Source: Devosia oryziradicis (GTDB lineage Bacteria > Pseudomonadota > Alphaproteobacteria > Rhizobiales > Devosiaceae). From it: a stretch of 64,000 nt of DNA. The number at the start of each line of letters is the position of its first letter. The first letter of the stretch is position 1. The notes beneath the pieces were generated by a model, which had not been told where the DNA came from, searched no databases, and worked only from the letters and a program-made list of their open reading frames with translations. The stretch spans positions 1,771,001 through 1,835,000 of the forward strand of contig NZ_CP068047.1 of the NCBI RefSeq assembly GCF_016698645.1. Direction: 5' to 3'. The translations under genes and the position numbers were made by a program. Below are positions 21,619 through 30,610 of this stretch, in pieces.

Positions 21619-22083
21619 ATGCGCCTTGCTACCCTCGCCGCTGGCTTCGTCCTGGCCTTGACCGGCTTTGCCGTGGCCCAGCCATACGAAACGCCCGAGG
21701 CGCTGCTCGATGCGTTCTACCAATCCTATTTCACCGACACCTTCCCGGAAGATGAGAGCCAGTTCCGGTCCGCGGCCCTGCAGGCGCTCTATGACAATGA
21801 CGCCCAGATTACGCCGGAGGGTGAAATGGGGGCGATAAGCTTTGACCCCTATATCGATGGCCAGGACTACGACATCACCGATTTCGAGATCGGCGCGGTC
21901 GCCATCGAAGGCGAAACGGCTACAGCCGACGTCACCTTCAGCAACTTTGGCGAACCGCGGTCACTGACTTATGACCTCGTGATGGAAGACGGGGGGTGGA
22001 AGATCGATGATGTCGTTTCGACCAACCCGGATAATCCGTATCGGCTGAGCGAGATCTTTGCCGAAGCCGCCGCGGCGTATTGA
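21619..22083 (+). CDS. Exported DUF3828-like protein, paralogue of the preceding gene
   Basis: 154 residues with signal peptide MRLATLAAGFVLALTGFAVA. Features are TPEALLDAFYQSYF at the mature start, ISFDPYIDGQDYDITDFEIG in the middle and GGWKIDDVVS near the end. CGGAGA lies before the start. It is 18 nt after its paralogue and converges on the aminopeptidase gene with a 4-nt gap. Function unknown. Confidence 0.8.
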   Translation: MRLATLAAGFVLALTGFAVAQPYETPEALLDAFYQSYFTDTFPEDESQFRSAALQALYDNDAQITPEGEMGAISFDPYIDGQDYDITDFEIGAVAIEGETATADVTFSNFGEPRSLTYDLVMEDGGWKIDDVVSTNPDNPYRLSEIFAEAAAAY

Positions 22084-22087
22084 GGCC

Positions 22088-23911
22088 CTAAAGCGCCGCT
22101 GTTGCGTCCTTAAGCCAGTCCTTGACCTTGCCTTTGACCCGCGGCCCGATCTCTTTCCACACGCGCTGGTGGTAGGCGTCCAGCCAGGCGCGTTCCGCGT
22201 CCGATAGCAGCGACTTGCGGATCAGCCGCTTGTCGATCGGAGCCAGCGTCAGGGTTTCGAATTCCAGGTAACCGGGGAAGTCGGGGCTCTCGACCACCGT
22301 GATCAGGTTCTCGATGCGGATGCCATAGGCGCCGGTCTTGTAATAGCCCGGTTCGTTGGAAATGACATTGCCCACCTCGAAGGGCGTGGTGTAGCGCGAG
22401 GAGATGCCCACGGGCCCCTCATGCACGCCCAGATAGGCGCCAACGCCGTGGCCAGTGCCGTGGTTGTAGGTCACGCCGGCCTGCCACAGGAACTGGCGCG
22501 CCAGGACGTCGATTTGCGCGCCAGTCGTGCCCTTGGGGAAGCGGGCCATGGAAATGGCGATCATGCCCTTGAGCACGCGGGTGTAGCGGTCTCGCTCCTC
22601 GTCGCTGGGCTTGCCTGATGAGAGGGTGCGAGTGATGTCGGTGGTGCCGGAGAGATATTGCGCCCCACTATCGACCAGCATGATTTCGCCAGGATTGAGC
22701 ATGCGGTCAGTCTTGTCGGTTACCCGGTAGTGGACGATGGCGCCATTCGGACCGGCGCCGGAAATGGTGTCGAAACTGGCATCGACGCAGGTCTCCTCCT
22801 CACGGCGGAATGCCTCGAGTGCCGTGACGATGGCGATCTCTGTCAGGCCGCCCTTGGGGGCGGCGTCGTCGAACCACGCCAGGAACTTGGCCAGCGCAAC
22901 GCCATCCAGACTGTGGGCTTCGCGCATGCCAGAGAGTTCGGCAGCATTTTTCCGCGACTTGGGTAGCAGAACCGGGTCGCGCTTCTCGACAAGCTTCGCT
23001 CCGGCCTCCGTCAGCGCCGTGACGATGGCTTGTGGTGCGGTGGCGGGATCAACCAGCACCGCCTTGCCGGCCTTGCCCAGCCGGGTCAGTGCCGGGGTCA
23101 GGGTTTTGCGCGGGGCAACTTTTGCAACACCGGCCAGTGCGGCCTTCAGTTCGCCTGTGATCTTGGTCGGATCGAGATAGAGCGTGGGTTGCCCACTCCT
23201 GGGAACGATGGCGAAGCCGAGCACGAACGGGGTGTTGGGCACATCGCGGCCACGCATATTGAGCAGCCAGCAGATCGACTCCGGCAGGGTGAGTACCGCA
23301 GCATCGGCGTGGTCCGCGGCGATCGACTTCTGGATTTCCGCAATCTTTTCGGTCGCGGTTTGCCCGGCTCGGTTATGGCCGAGGAACTCGATGGCGGAAA
23401 CCGGCGGGGCGGGGCGGTCGGCCCAAATGGCATCGACCAGGTTGGGCCCGGGGACAAGTTTGGCCCGGCCATCCAGTTTGGCGACAAGGTCGCGGATTTC
23501 GCCGGGCGTATGCAGCCAAGGGTCGTAGCCGATGGAGCCGCCCTTAGGCACATAATCGGCTACTTGCGGCGAGATGCCGCCCGCGAGCCATTCGTGCACC
23601 TGGATCTGGCGCGTATCGGTTTGGGCGGGGGCTTGCAACGTGTAGCGGCTGTCGACGAACAGCGCCGCCTTCCTGGCTCCGACCACGGCCAACCCGGCTG
23701 AACCCGTGAAGCCGGTGACATATGCCAGCCGCGCTTCGCTCGCAGGCACCGACTCGCCGCGATGGGCATCGGCACGAGGGATGAGAAAGGCGTCGATGCC
23801 GGCAGTGGCCATAGCCGACCTTAGCGCCGCGACACGCGGTGCTACCGTTTTCTTGTCCGACTTTTCCTCAAAGCTCTGGAAGATGGCAGGGGGAAAGCTC
23901 TGAGCAGTCAT
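22088..23911 (-). CDS. M24-family Xaa-Pro aminopeptidase (large form)
   Basis: Metallopeptidase expected to remove N-terminal residues before proline. It has 607 residues, the long form with two creatinase-like N-terminal domains (about 1-310) and a C-terminal pita-bread catalytic domain. Metal-site motifs are visible: LVDSGAQYLSGTTDITRT (two Asp ligands), GHGVGAYLGVHEGP (His), SNEPGYY (Glu) and RIENLI (Glu). It stands alone on the reverse strand. Confidence 0.93.
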   Translation of the reverse strand: MTAQSFPPAIFQSFEEKSDKKTVAPRVAALRSAMATAGIDAFLIPRADAHRGESVPASEARLAYVTGFTGSAGLAVVGARKAALFVDSRYTLQAPAQTDTRQIQVHEWLAGGISPQVADYVPKGGSIGYDPWLHTPGEIRDLVAKLDGRAKLVPGPNLVDAIWADRPAPPVSAIEFLGHNRAGQTATEKIAEIQKSIAADHADAAVLTLPESICWLLNMRGRDVPNTPFVLGFAIVPRSGQPTLYLDPTKITGELKAALAGVAKVAPRKTLTPALTRLGKAGKAVLVDPATAPQAIVTALTEAGAKLVEKRDPVLLPKSRKNAAELSGMREAHSLDGVALAKFLAWFDDAAPKGGLTEIAIVTALEAFRREEETCVDASFDTISGAGPNGAIVHYRVTDKTDRMLNPGEIMLVDSGAQYLSGTTDITRTLSSGKPSDEERDRYTRVLKGMIAISMARFPKGTTGAQIDVLARQFLWQAGVTYNHGTGHGVGAYLGVHEGPVGISSRYTTPFEVGNVISNEPGYYKTGAYGIRIENLITVVESPDFPGYLEFETLTLAPIDKRLIRKSLLSDAERAWLDAYHQRVWKEIGPRVKGKVKDWLKDATAAL

Positions 23912-24025
23912 TGGTTGCTGGTCCTCGGTCCTGGATGCGTTTCGGACATGGCTGACGTGATGGATCGACCCATGGCAAATCGCCGGCCGGGACTTACCTT
24001 AGTTGCACAACCAAGGAGAGCGAAG

Positions 24026-24160
24026 ATGGGTCAGGACAAGAATTTCCTCGTGCGGGCCTTTGATGCGCTGGTGGCCGGCCGGGAACGCCGGGCACGTCAG
24101 CTGGTCGAGCGTTTCGACCGCGAATACGGCAAGCTGAATGACAAATTAACGAAGCAGTAA
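24026..24160 (+). CDS. Small basic helical protein, 44 residues
   Basis: The frame starts at ATG 24026 with a strong AAGGAGA 7 nt before it. The product is highly charged: after MGQDKN it has a predicted amphipathic helix FDALVAGRERRARQLVERF. It resembles the 43-residue product encoded 122 nt downstream (shared KN near residue 5, R-A at 10-11, and the AxxR...RQ[LV] core). I do not recognise a family. Such tiny basic proteins are often missed by gene callers. Confidence 0.7.
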   Translation: MGQDKNFLVRAFDALVAGRERRARQLVERFDREYGKLNDKLTKQ

Positions 24161-24282
24161 CGGGACTTGCGAGTCCTGCAGGGCTGCCTTGACCGCGGGG
24201 GCCTAACCAAAACCTCAACAGCGGACTAAATAGGATCGTGACGGGGGCAACAGACTGTCGTCATACGTGCATGGAGACTAGA

Positions 24283-24414
24283 ATGACTGAGAGCAAGAAC
24301 GATTTCCGCAAGGCCCTGGGTAGCGTCATCGACGCCCGCGGTCGTGAATCGAGCCGCCAGGTCAGCTACCGCATGCAGCACCAGCTGATCGGCGCGTTCA
24401 CCAAGCGACCGTAA
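24283..24414 (+). CDS. Small basic helical protein, 43 residues, related to its upstream neighbour
   Basis: ATG at 24283 preceded by GGAG (24273-24276) and followed closely by an intrinsic terminator at 24447, which supports a real transcript. The sequence begins MTESKNDFRKALGSVIDARG and continues with RESSRQVSYRM; the KN...R-A...RQ pattern matches the 44-residue neighbour. It ends in TKRP. No known domain is recognised. Confidence 0.65.
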   Translation: MTESKNDFRKALGSVIDARGRESSRQVSYRMQHQLIGAFTKRP

Positions 24415-24446
24415 GGCCGCTGCAGTTACTGCTGACGATCTGAGTG

Positions 24447-24477
24447 ATCCCCGGAGCAAGCTTCGGGGATTTTGCTT
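24447..24477 (+). terminator. Intrinsic terminator after the two microprotein genes
   Basis: Stem ATCCCCG/CGGGGAT, extended inward through a G-T pair to AGC/GCT, followed by TTTGCTTTG. It lies between the microprotein genes and the convergent prmA. Confidence 0.75.
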
Positions 24478-24520
24478 TGTGCAAGCAGCAAGAAAGCCCG
24501 CAGATTTCTTGCAGCATGCC

Positions 24521-25393
24521 TCACGGCATTTCGAGAATAAGCGTGGTCCAGTCCTTGCGCTGCAATTTCTGGTTCAAGATCATGCCCTGACGCGCATAGG
24601 CGTTGATGACGCCACGCGCCTGGTGTTCGAGAATTCCAGACAGGATCACGGTGGCACCCTTGGCGGCGATGCGGCCGATCAAGGGGGCCAATGCCATCAG
24701 CGGACCGGCCAGGATGTTGGCGACGATCAGGTCGTAGGGCGAATTTTGCGCGATGGTGGGGTGATTTACGCCTGTTGCCTCAAGCGCGATGATGTGGCGG
24801 CCAACCCCATTCTGTTCGGCATTGTCGATGGTGGTTTTGACCGAGATCGGGTCGATGTCGCTGGCGATGACTGTCGTCCGCGTGCGCTTGGCGAGGGCGA
24901 TGGCTAGGACGCCAGTGCCCGTGCCGACATCAATCATGCAGCGTGGCCTCTTGCGCTTGAGGACGAGGCTGATCGCTTCCAGGCATCCGGTAGTGGTTTC
25001 GTGATGGCCGGTGCCAAAGGCCTGGGCGGCATCGATCTTCATCGGCGTCAGACCGCCGGGAATCGGGCCGGTCTCGTGGCTGCCATAGACATAGAAGCCG
25101 CCGGCGATAACAGGGGCGAGGCCTTCGAGCGACTTCGCCACCCAGTTGATATCAGGGTCGATCGGAGCCACTGAGAATTCGACAGCGCCGCCAAGGGTTT
25201 GTCGTGCCAGTTCAACAAACGATTCAACGTCGGGCGGGCTGTCACAGGTCGCTTCGAAAACCCATTCGCCGGTCTCTTCGTTTTCGTGCGCCGAGGCTGT
25301 GAGGGCCAGGTCGTCCCGTTCCATCACGGCATCGACCAAGGCATAGGCCTGGTCCTTGGTGAGCGGAATGGAGGAGAGCTGGTCGACGGCCAT
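24521..25393 (-). CDS. prmA: Ribosomal protein L11 methyltransferase PrmA
   Basis: SAM-dependent enzyme that methylates ribosomal protein L11. With the ATG at 25393 it has 290 residues; a TTG further upstream is less likely. The signature AFGTGHHETTTGCLEA (about residue 132) precedes the SAM loop MIDVGTGTGVLAIALAK (about 153-169). The PYDLIVANILAGPL motif near 218 is the NPPF-like catalytic region typical of PrmA. Confidence 0.94.
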   Translation of the reverse strand: MAVDQLSSIPLTKDQAYALVDAVMERDDLALTASAHENEETGEWVFEATCDSPPDVESFVELARQTLGGAVEFSVAPIDPDINWVAKSLEGLAPVIAGGFYVYGSHETGPIPGGLTPMKIDAAQAFGTGHHETTTGCLEAISLVLKRKRPRCMIDVGTGTGVLAIALAKRTRTTVIASDIDPISVKTTIDNAEQNGVGRHIIALEATGVNHPTIAQNSPYDLIVANILAGPLMALAPLIGRIAAKGATVILSGILEHQARGVINAYARQGMILNQKLQRKDWTTLILEMP

Positions 25394-25502
25394 GGCAGAG
25401 ATCCCTTGTTCGGCGCCTAGTTGCGCCAAGTGGAGCGCGAGGTCAATGTGACTTATCCCCGCCCGTGAAGCGGGGGCATAGATTCAGCGGGGAGGCAGAG
25501 CA

Positions 25503-25793
25503 ATGTATGGGCTGATCGGCAAGATGCTGGCGACACCAGGGAAGCGCGAGGAGCTTCTTGCTATCCTGCTCGACAACCACCAGACGATGCCGGGGTGCCG
25601 CAGCTATGTCGTGGCGCGGGACCCGGCAAGCGAGGATGGCATCTGGATCACCGAAGTTTGGGATAGCCAGGAAGAGCACAGGGGCTCGCTGCAGCTGCCG
25701 CATGTGCAGGCGATGATCGCCCGAGCACGCCCGATGATCGCCGGCTTTGGCGAGCGGTTCGAGACCGAGCCGCTGGGTGGGGTTGGGCTCTAG
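25503..25793 (+). CDS. Antibiotic-biosynthesis-monooxygenase (ABM) domain protein
   Basis: 96 residues forming one ferredoxin-like ABM domain: MYGLIGKMLATPGKREELLAIL, then the helix/strand pair ending EVWDSQEEHRGSLQLPHVQ. Members include small cofactor-free quinol monooxygenases such as YgiN; the substrate here is unknown. GGGGAGGCAGAGCA precedes the ATG. It converges on the YbjQ-like gene with one base between the stops. Confidence 0.85.
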   Translation: MYGLIGKMLATPGKREELLAILLDNHQTMPGCRSYVVARDPASEDGIWITEVWDSQEEHRGSLQLPHVQAMIARARPMIAGFGERFETEPLGGVGL

Positions 25794-25794
25794 C

Positions 25795-26112
25795 CTAGAG
25801 CCGAACCGCGGTGCCCGAGATCGAGACCATCAGCATCGAGCCGTTGGTGCCTACGACTTCATAGTCGAGATCGACCCCAACCACGGCGTCTGCGCCCAGG
25901 CGCTCTGCTTCGTAGGCCAGTTCATCATAGGCCTGGCGACGGGCGTCGCGCAGGGCGCCCTCATAGGCGCCGGCGCGACCGCCAACGATGTCGCGGATGC
26001 CGGCGAACAGATCCTTGAAGATATTGGCGCCAACGATCACCTCGCCGGTCACGATGCCCAGATACTCGCGGATCGGGCGGCCTTCGAGGGTCGGCGTCGT
26101 CGAAATGATCAT
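25795..26112 (-). CDS. YbjQ/UPF0145-family protein
   Basis: 105 residues, the normal length for this family of homomultimeric proteins of uncertain function. It opens [30 protein letters not shown] and contains the family core [31 protein letters not shown]. The start at 26112 fits the family; the frame stays open further upstream on this strand but only as a mirror of the methyltransferase gene. Confidence 0.92.
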   Translation of the reverse strand: MIISTTPTLEGRPIREYLGIVTGEVIVGANIFKDLFAGIRDIVGGRAGAYEGALRDARRQAYDELAYEAERLGADAVVGVDLDYEVVGTNGSMLMVSISGTAVRL

Positions 26113-26193
26113 GGCGCTATCCTTGCCTGAGGCTTGAGACGGGCTGCAGTTTGCTGCACGTTCGGGGCCGATGCCAGAGCCCATGGAGTGATC

Positions 26194-27075
26194 ATGAACA
26201 ATCCGTCGGTCGGCGCTGACGTAGATAGGAGCTATCTGCTGTCCCGCCAATATCGCGACAGCAAGAAGCTTGAGGCACGAGCCCACCTGCACCGGCGCTA
26301 CGGCCGCGGCGGGCAGGGCAACTGGTTCGAATGGATCGCCCGGCATGCGGCCCTGCCTGCGGGTTCGCAGGTGCTCGACATCGGCTGCGGACCGGGCTGG
26401 CTGTGGGAGCAGGGCAAGGACGGCTTTCCCTTCGGGTTGTCTCTCACACTTGCGGACCTGTCTCCGGGCATGGTCACGGATGCCGTCAGGGCGGCGCAGG
26501 GGGCAGGGCACTATGCCAGGGTCGAGGGGGTCGTCGCCGATGCCAGCAAGTTGCCATTCGCCGACGAGAGCTTTGATGCCGTGCTGGCTTGCCACATGCT
26601 TTACCACGTGCCCGACGCGCGCGTGGCTCTGAGCGAGTTCAAGCGCGTGCTTAGACCGGGCGGCATCCTGGCGGTAACGACCAATCTCGAAGGCAATATG
26701 GCGCCGTTCTACGAACTGGGTGCGGCGGCCTTTGGCGGCAACGCAAGCGATCCGGGAGCCGATATCTTCGGGCTGCGGAAGGCCGAGTCGTTGATCAGCG
26801 AGCAGTTCAATCCGGTTGAGATGTTCGAATATCCGGGTGAACTGGCGGTGACCAGTGCCCCCGATATCGTGCTCGCGCTGACCTCGTTTCCGCCGGGCGA
26901 CAGCGCCGACGATGCTGCCGTGGAGCGGCTGGTTGACCTGGTGGAAGCGGCACTCGAGCAGGGCGGTGGAACCATCGTCATGCCGAAGGTACAGGGCATG
27001 GTACGCGCCTCGCGCCAGGCCGCGAGCAAGAATTCCGTGACAGATGTCGAAGACCCAAGGTCTCAGGCGACATGA
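26194..27075 (+). CDS. Class I SAM-dependent methyltransferase
   Basis: 293 residues from ATG 26194, with GGAG 5 nt before it. The SAM-binding motif I is [14 protein letters not shown] (about residues 67-80), followed by ADLSPGMV, then [26 protein letters not shown] (motifs II-III) and [12 protein letters not shown]. This is the Methyltransf_11 arrangement. The substrate cannot be deduced. It is closely followed by an uncharacterised gene. Confidence 0.88.
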   Translation: MNNPSVGADVDRSYLLSRQYRDSKKLEARAHLHRRYGRGGQGNWFEWIARHAALPAGSQVLDIGCGPGWLWEQGKDGFPFGLSLTLADLSPGMVTDAVRAAQGAGHYARVEGVVADASKLPFADESFDAVLACHMLYHVPDARVALSEFKRVLRPGGILAVTTNLEGNMAPFYELGAAAFGGNASDPGADIFGLRKAESLISEQFNPVEMFEYPGELAVTSAPDIVLALTSFPPGDSADDAAVERLVDLVEAALEQGGGTIVMPKVQGMVRASRQAASKNSVTDVEDPRSQAT

Positions 27076-27118
27076 CTGCGAGCGCCGGATCGACCGGCGC
27101 TGCAATGAGGAGATTGAG

Positions 27119-27541
27119 ATGCTTGCGATGACCAGCTATCCCGAGGTCTATGTTCAGCTCACCGCCGCCAAGCTCGATGAGCAGATCGCGGCCTATGGCG
27201 CGCTTGCCGACGCGGTAAAGGGCAATGCCAAGGCAGAAGCCGCGCTGGCGGCGTTCGCCCCCGACTATTTCAATTCCATGCTGTTGGCTTTGGACCACCA
27301 CTTCATGCACCGCATGCGCGGCGCCGAAGGCAAGGACGGCAATCCGCTCAACGAGGTGCGCATGCTGAGCGATTCCATCATGGAGCATGACGGGGTACTC
27401 AAGGAGAACAAGACCATCAAGTACAGGGCGGAGAAGACGATCGCGGGGATCGAGGTGGGGGAGACGATTGCGCTCGACGCCGAGCGCTTCGAGAAGCTCG
27501 CCAAGGCTTACGTCGCCGAAATCGGAAAGCGGTTTCCTTAA
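27119..27541 (+). CDS. Conserved protein of unknown function
   Basis: 140 residues from ATG 27119, with GAGGAGA 6 nt before it. The centre carries a histidine-rich [13 protein letters not shown] followed by [19 protein letters not shown], then [20 protein letters not shown] and an alpha-helical end. I recall similar sequences in other bacteria without an assigned function, so this is probably a real uncharacterised family. The His cluster could bind a metal; that is speculation. It may be co-transcribed with the methyltransferase 43 nt upstream. Confidence 0.75.
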   Translation: MLAMTSYPEVYVQLTAAKLDEQIAAYGALADAVKGNAKAEAALAAFAPDYFNSMLLALDHHFMHRMRGAEGKDGNPLNEVRMLSDSIMEHDGVLKENKTIKYRAEKTIAGIEVGETIALDAERFEKLAKAYVAEIGKRFP

Positions 27542-27556
27542 GTGCGTTCTCGCCGC

Positions 27557-27973
27557 CTACAACTCAAGCTTGAAGGCCGTGACGCGCCACTCTCCGGAGT
27601 AGTCGGAAACCGAGATTCGCAACGTGCCCGATCCTTTTTCGAACTTACCAGGGCAGTGGGCCAGCGCGTTGGCCCGGCCATTGACCACTTCGATATTGGT
27701 GACACGGCATTTGGGATCGTTGATTGCGGGGCCCAGCAAGGCATAGGTCTGCCAGGCGGCCGGTTCGGCGGCGATGGAGCTGTAGAAGGCTTCGTCGGCA
27801 AAAGGCGCAAGCGTCTTGAGGTCCCACGCGTCGGTCACCGTCGCCGCGACAGTGTCGGCGAACATTGCCGCCTTGTCACTGCGGGCCGACAGGTCGGAGA
27901 AGAGGCGCATGCCGCCAAAGACGAGGGCCGCAATGACAAGGGCGATGCCGCCGATCCAAAACAGAGCCTTCAC
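27557..27973 (-). CDS. Membrane-anchored protein of unknown function
   Basis: 138 residues. One N-terminal hydrophobic helix (ALFWIGGIALVIAALVFGGM, about 3-22) anchors a periplasmic domain with two cysteines (CRV..., AHCPGKF) that could form a disulphide. The end GEWRVTAFKLEL resembles a small NTF2-like strand. It lies 6 nt after the helicase stop on the same strand, so it may be read from the same transcript. I do not recognise it. Confidence 0.7.
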   Translation of the reverse strand: MKALFWIGGIALVIAALVFGGMRLFSDLSARSDKAAMFADTVAATVTDAWDLKTLAPFADEAFYSSIAAEPAAWQTYALLGPAINDPKCRVTNIEVVNGRANALAHCPGKFEKGSGTLRISVSDYSGEWRVTAFKLEL

Positions 27974-27979
27974 GCGGAC

Positions 27980-30325
27980 TTACCCCTTCTTGATAAAGCT
28001 CTCCAGCACCTTCTTGCGGCCGGCTTTCTCGAAATCGATGGTCAGTTTGTTGCCTTCGATATCCGATATGGCGCCGTAGCCGAACTTGAGATGGAAGACG
28101 CGCTCGCCGATGCCGAAGGCCGAGCGATCGCCGCCCAGATCGACCGAGCGCGCCACCAGGTCACCTTCGATCGTCAACGGGCCACCGCCCTTTCGGTTCG
28201 ACTGCTGGGCGCGGGCGCGCTGCCAGCCCGGGGTTTCATAGACGCTTTCGAACGGGTCAGCCTTGTTGAAGCGGGAGGTGGCACCGCCGCCATAGCCGTA
28301 GCCCCCATAGGACGACCCGGTGTCCTTGACGTCGACCGCCTCGGGCGGGAGCTCGTCGAGGAAGCGCGACGGGATAGCCGATTGCCAGAGGCCATGGATG
28401 CGGCGGTTCTGCGCTACCGAGAGACGTGCACGCTTGCGGGCGCGGGTGATGCCGACATAAGCCAGCCGCCGCTCCTCCTCGAGCCCGGCGCGGCCACTCT
28501 CGTCCATGGTGCGCTGGCTCGGGAACAGACCCTCTTCCCAACCGGGGAGGAAGACGGTGTCGAATTCCAGGCCCTTGGCCGAGTGCAGCGTCATGATGGA
28601 GACGGCGTCTTCGGCTTCGGCAGTGTCGCGGTCCATGACCAGCGAGATGTGTTCGAGGAAGCCGCCGAGCGTCTCGAACTCTTCCATGGAGCGAACGAGT
28701 TCCTTGAGATTTTCCAGCCGCCCGGGCGAGTCGGGAGATTTGTCGGCCTGCCACATGGCGGTATAGCCGCTCTCGTCGAGGATCTGCTCGGCCAGCTCAT
28801 AGTGGGGCAGGGACTGGAGGCGGCTCGACCAGTTGTCGAACTGACTAACCAGCTCACGCAATGTGCTGCGCTGCTTGGGCTTGAGCTCTTCGGTTTCGAG
28901 CAGCATGCGTGTTGCAGCGAGTAGCGACACGTTGGCCGAACGCGACGTGTTGTGCAGCATCTGGACCGTGCTGTCGCCCAAGCCGCGCTTGGGCGTGTTG
29001 ACGATGCGCTCGAAGGAGAGGCCGTCGGACGGATTGGCGACCACGCGCAGATAGGCGATGGCGTCGCGGATTTCCTTGCGCTCGTAGAAGCGCGGACCGC
29101 CGATGACGCGATAGTTGAGACCTAGCGTGATGAAGCGCTCTTCGAATTCGCGCATCTGGAACGAGGCGCGGACCAGGATGGCCATGGAATTGAGGGTTTC
29201 GCCCTGGCGCTGGTAGTTTTCGATCTCGTCGCCGACGGTGCGGGCTTCTTCCTCGCTGTCCCACACCGAAGTGACGGAAACCGGCTCGCCAGTTTCGCCG
29301 ACGTCGGTCTGCAGCGTCTTGCCGAGACGACCCTCGTTGAAGGCGATCAGCGTCGATGCCGCCTTGAGGATGTTCGAGGTCGAGCGATAATTGCGCTCGA
29401 GCTTGATCACCTTGGCGCCCGGAAAGTCCTTTTCGAAGCGCAGGATGTTGTCGACCTCGGCGCCGCGCCAGCCATAGATGGACTGGTCGTCGTCGCCGAC
29501 CACGCAGATGTTGGCTTGGCTGGCCGGCTTGCCCTGGGCTAGCAGACGCAGCCAGAGATACTGGGCGACGTTGCTGTCCTGATATTCGTCAACCAGCATG
29601 TATTTGAATTTGCCGTGGTAGTAGGCCAGAACGTCCGGATATTCCTTGAATATCTTGATGTTGAGCAGCAGCAGGTCGCCGAAATCGGCAGCGTTCAGCA
29701 CCTTGAGCCGGTTCTGGTAGGCGGCGTAGAGCCGCGCGCCGCGACCGTTGGCATAGGAGCCACTGTCGGCGGGCGAAACATCCTCGGGGCCGAGGCCGCG
29801 ATTTTTCCAGGTGTCCATCATCCCGGCTAACTGGCGGGCCGGCCAGCGCTTTTCGTCGATGTTCTCAGCGTCGAGCAACTGCTTGATGAGACGGATCTGG
29901 TCGTCGGTATCCAGAATGGTGAAATCGGACTTGAGGTCGACCAGCTCGGCATGGCGACGCAGGATGCGTGCGCCGATGGAGTGGAAGGTGCCCAGCCAAG
30001 GCATGCCCTCGACGCCGGCCCCGACCAGATGGCCGATACGCTCTTTCATTTCGCGCGCGGCCTTGTTGGTGAAGGTCACCGACAGGATTTCGGATGGCCA
30101 GGCGCGCTTGGTGGTGAGGATGTGGGCGATCCGCGTAGTGAGAACGCGGGTCTTGCCTGTGCCAGCGCCGGCCAGCACCAGCAGCGGGCCGTCGGTACTC
30201 AGCACGGCTTCGCGCTGTTCTTCATTGAGCCCGCGCAGGTAATCGGGCGTCTGCTGGTTGCGGCCGAATTGACCGGTGATCGCGCCGGCTGACGGGCGGT
30301 CGATGTTGTGGGCATTGCCGGGCAT
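27980..30325 (-). CDS. UvrD/PcrA-type superfamily 1 DNA helicase
   Basis: 3'-5' DNA helicase for excision repair and replication restart. It has 781 residues. Motifs in order: Q motif LRGLNEEQREAV, Walker A AGAGTGKTRVLTTRI (about 53-67), motif II VDEYQDSN (about 247-254), motif III GDDDQSIYGWRGA, motif IV LERNYRST, and motifs V/VI MTLHSAKGLEFDTV and RLAYVGITRARKRA. The C-terminal tail has a Gly/Tyr-rich spacer (SSYGGYGYGGG) and a Tudor-like end (VFHLKFGYGAI...). This matches PcrA/UvrD2 of Alphaproteobacteria; which paralogue is uncertain. Confidence 0.94.
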   Translation of the reverse strand: MPGNAHNIDRPSAGAITGQFGRNQQTPDYLRGLNEEQREAVLSTDGPLLVLAGAGTGKTRVLTTRIAHILTTKRAWPSEILSVTFTNKAAREMKERIGHLVGAGVEGMPWLGTFHSIGARILRRHAELVDLKSDFTILDTDDQIRLIKQLLDAENIDEKRWPARQLAGMMDTWKNRGLGPEDVSPADSGSYANGRGARLYAAYQNRLKVLNAADFGDLLLLNIKIFKEYPDVLAYYHGKFKYMLVDEYQDSNVAQYLWLRLLAQGKPASQANICVVGDDDQSIYGWRGAEVDNILRFEKDFPGAKVIKLERNYRSTSNILKAASTLIAFNEGRLGKTLQTDVGETGEPVSVTSVWDSEEEARTVGDEIENYQRQGETLNSMAILVRASFQMREFEERFITLGLNYRVIGGPRFYERKEIRDAIAYLRVVANPSDGLSFERIVNTPKRGLGDSTVQMLHNTSRSANVSLLAATRMLLETEELKPKQRSTLRELVSQFDNWSSRLQSLPHYELAEQILDESGYTAMWQADKSPDSPGRLENLKELVRSMEEFETLGGFLEHISLVMDRDTAEAEDAVSIMTLHSAKGLEFDTVFLPGWEEGLFPSQRTMDESGRAGLEEERRLAYVGITRARKRARLSVAQNRRIHGLWQSAIPSRFLDELPPEAVDVKDTGSSYGGYGYGGGATSRFNKADPFESVYETPGWQRARAQQSNRKGGGPLTIEGDLVARSVDLGGDRSAFGIGERVFHLKFGYGAISDIEGNKLTIDFEKAGRKKVLESFIKKG

Positions 30326-30610
30326 TCACGGGCCTTTCCATCGCTGCCGGCCAGGGTACTCGGGGCAGCGCGGGGATTGACGAATCTTATTTTGTTCTCG
30401 TCTGCAATATAGGGTTTGGCAGGGCCGGTGTATAGAACGGGCGCCTGTCACCGATGCGTCATGTCGGCTTCGTTGCCTCGATCTGACCGAGACCTGATTG
30501 CTTCGGGCCGGTTCTGGCCAAATCCATTTGTCAATTCAAGGCAATGGCGGGGTTGCGCAGGCCGCGCGCTTGCCTACACTCTGCCGCGAGAAACCGGGTA
30601 ACTTAGCGCA

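Noticed and set aside
25795..27105. YbjQ-like protein as a 436-residue fusion
   Set aside because: The N-terminal 330 residues are the mirror image of the methyltransferase gene; the family protein is complete from 26112.
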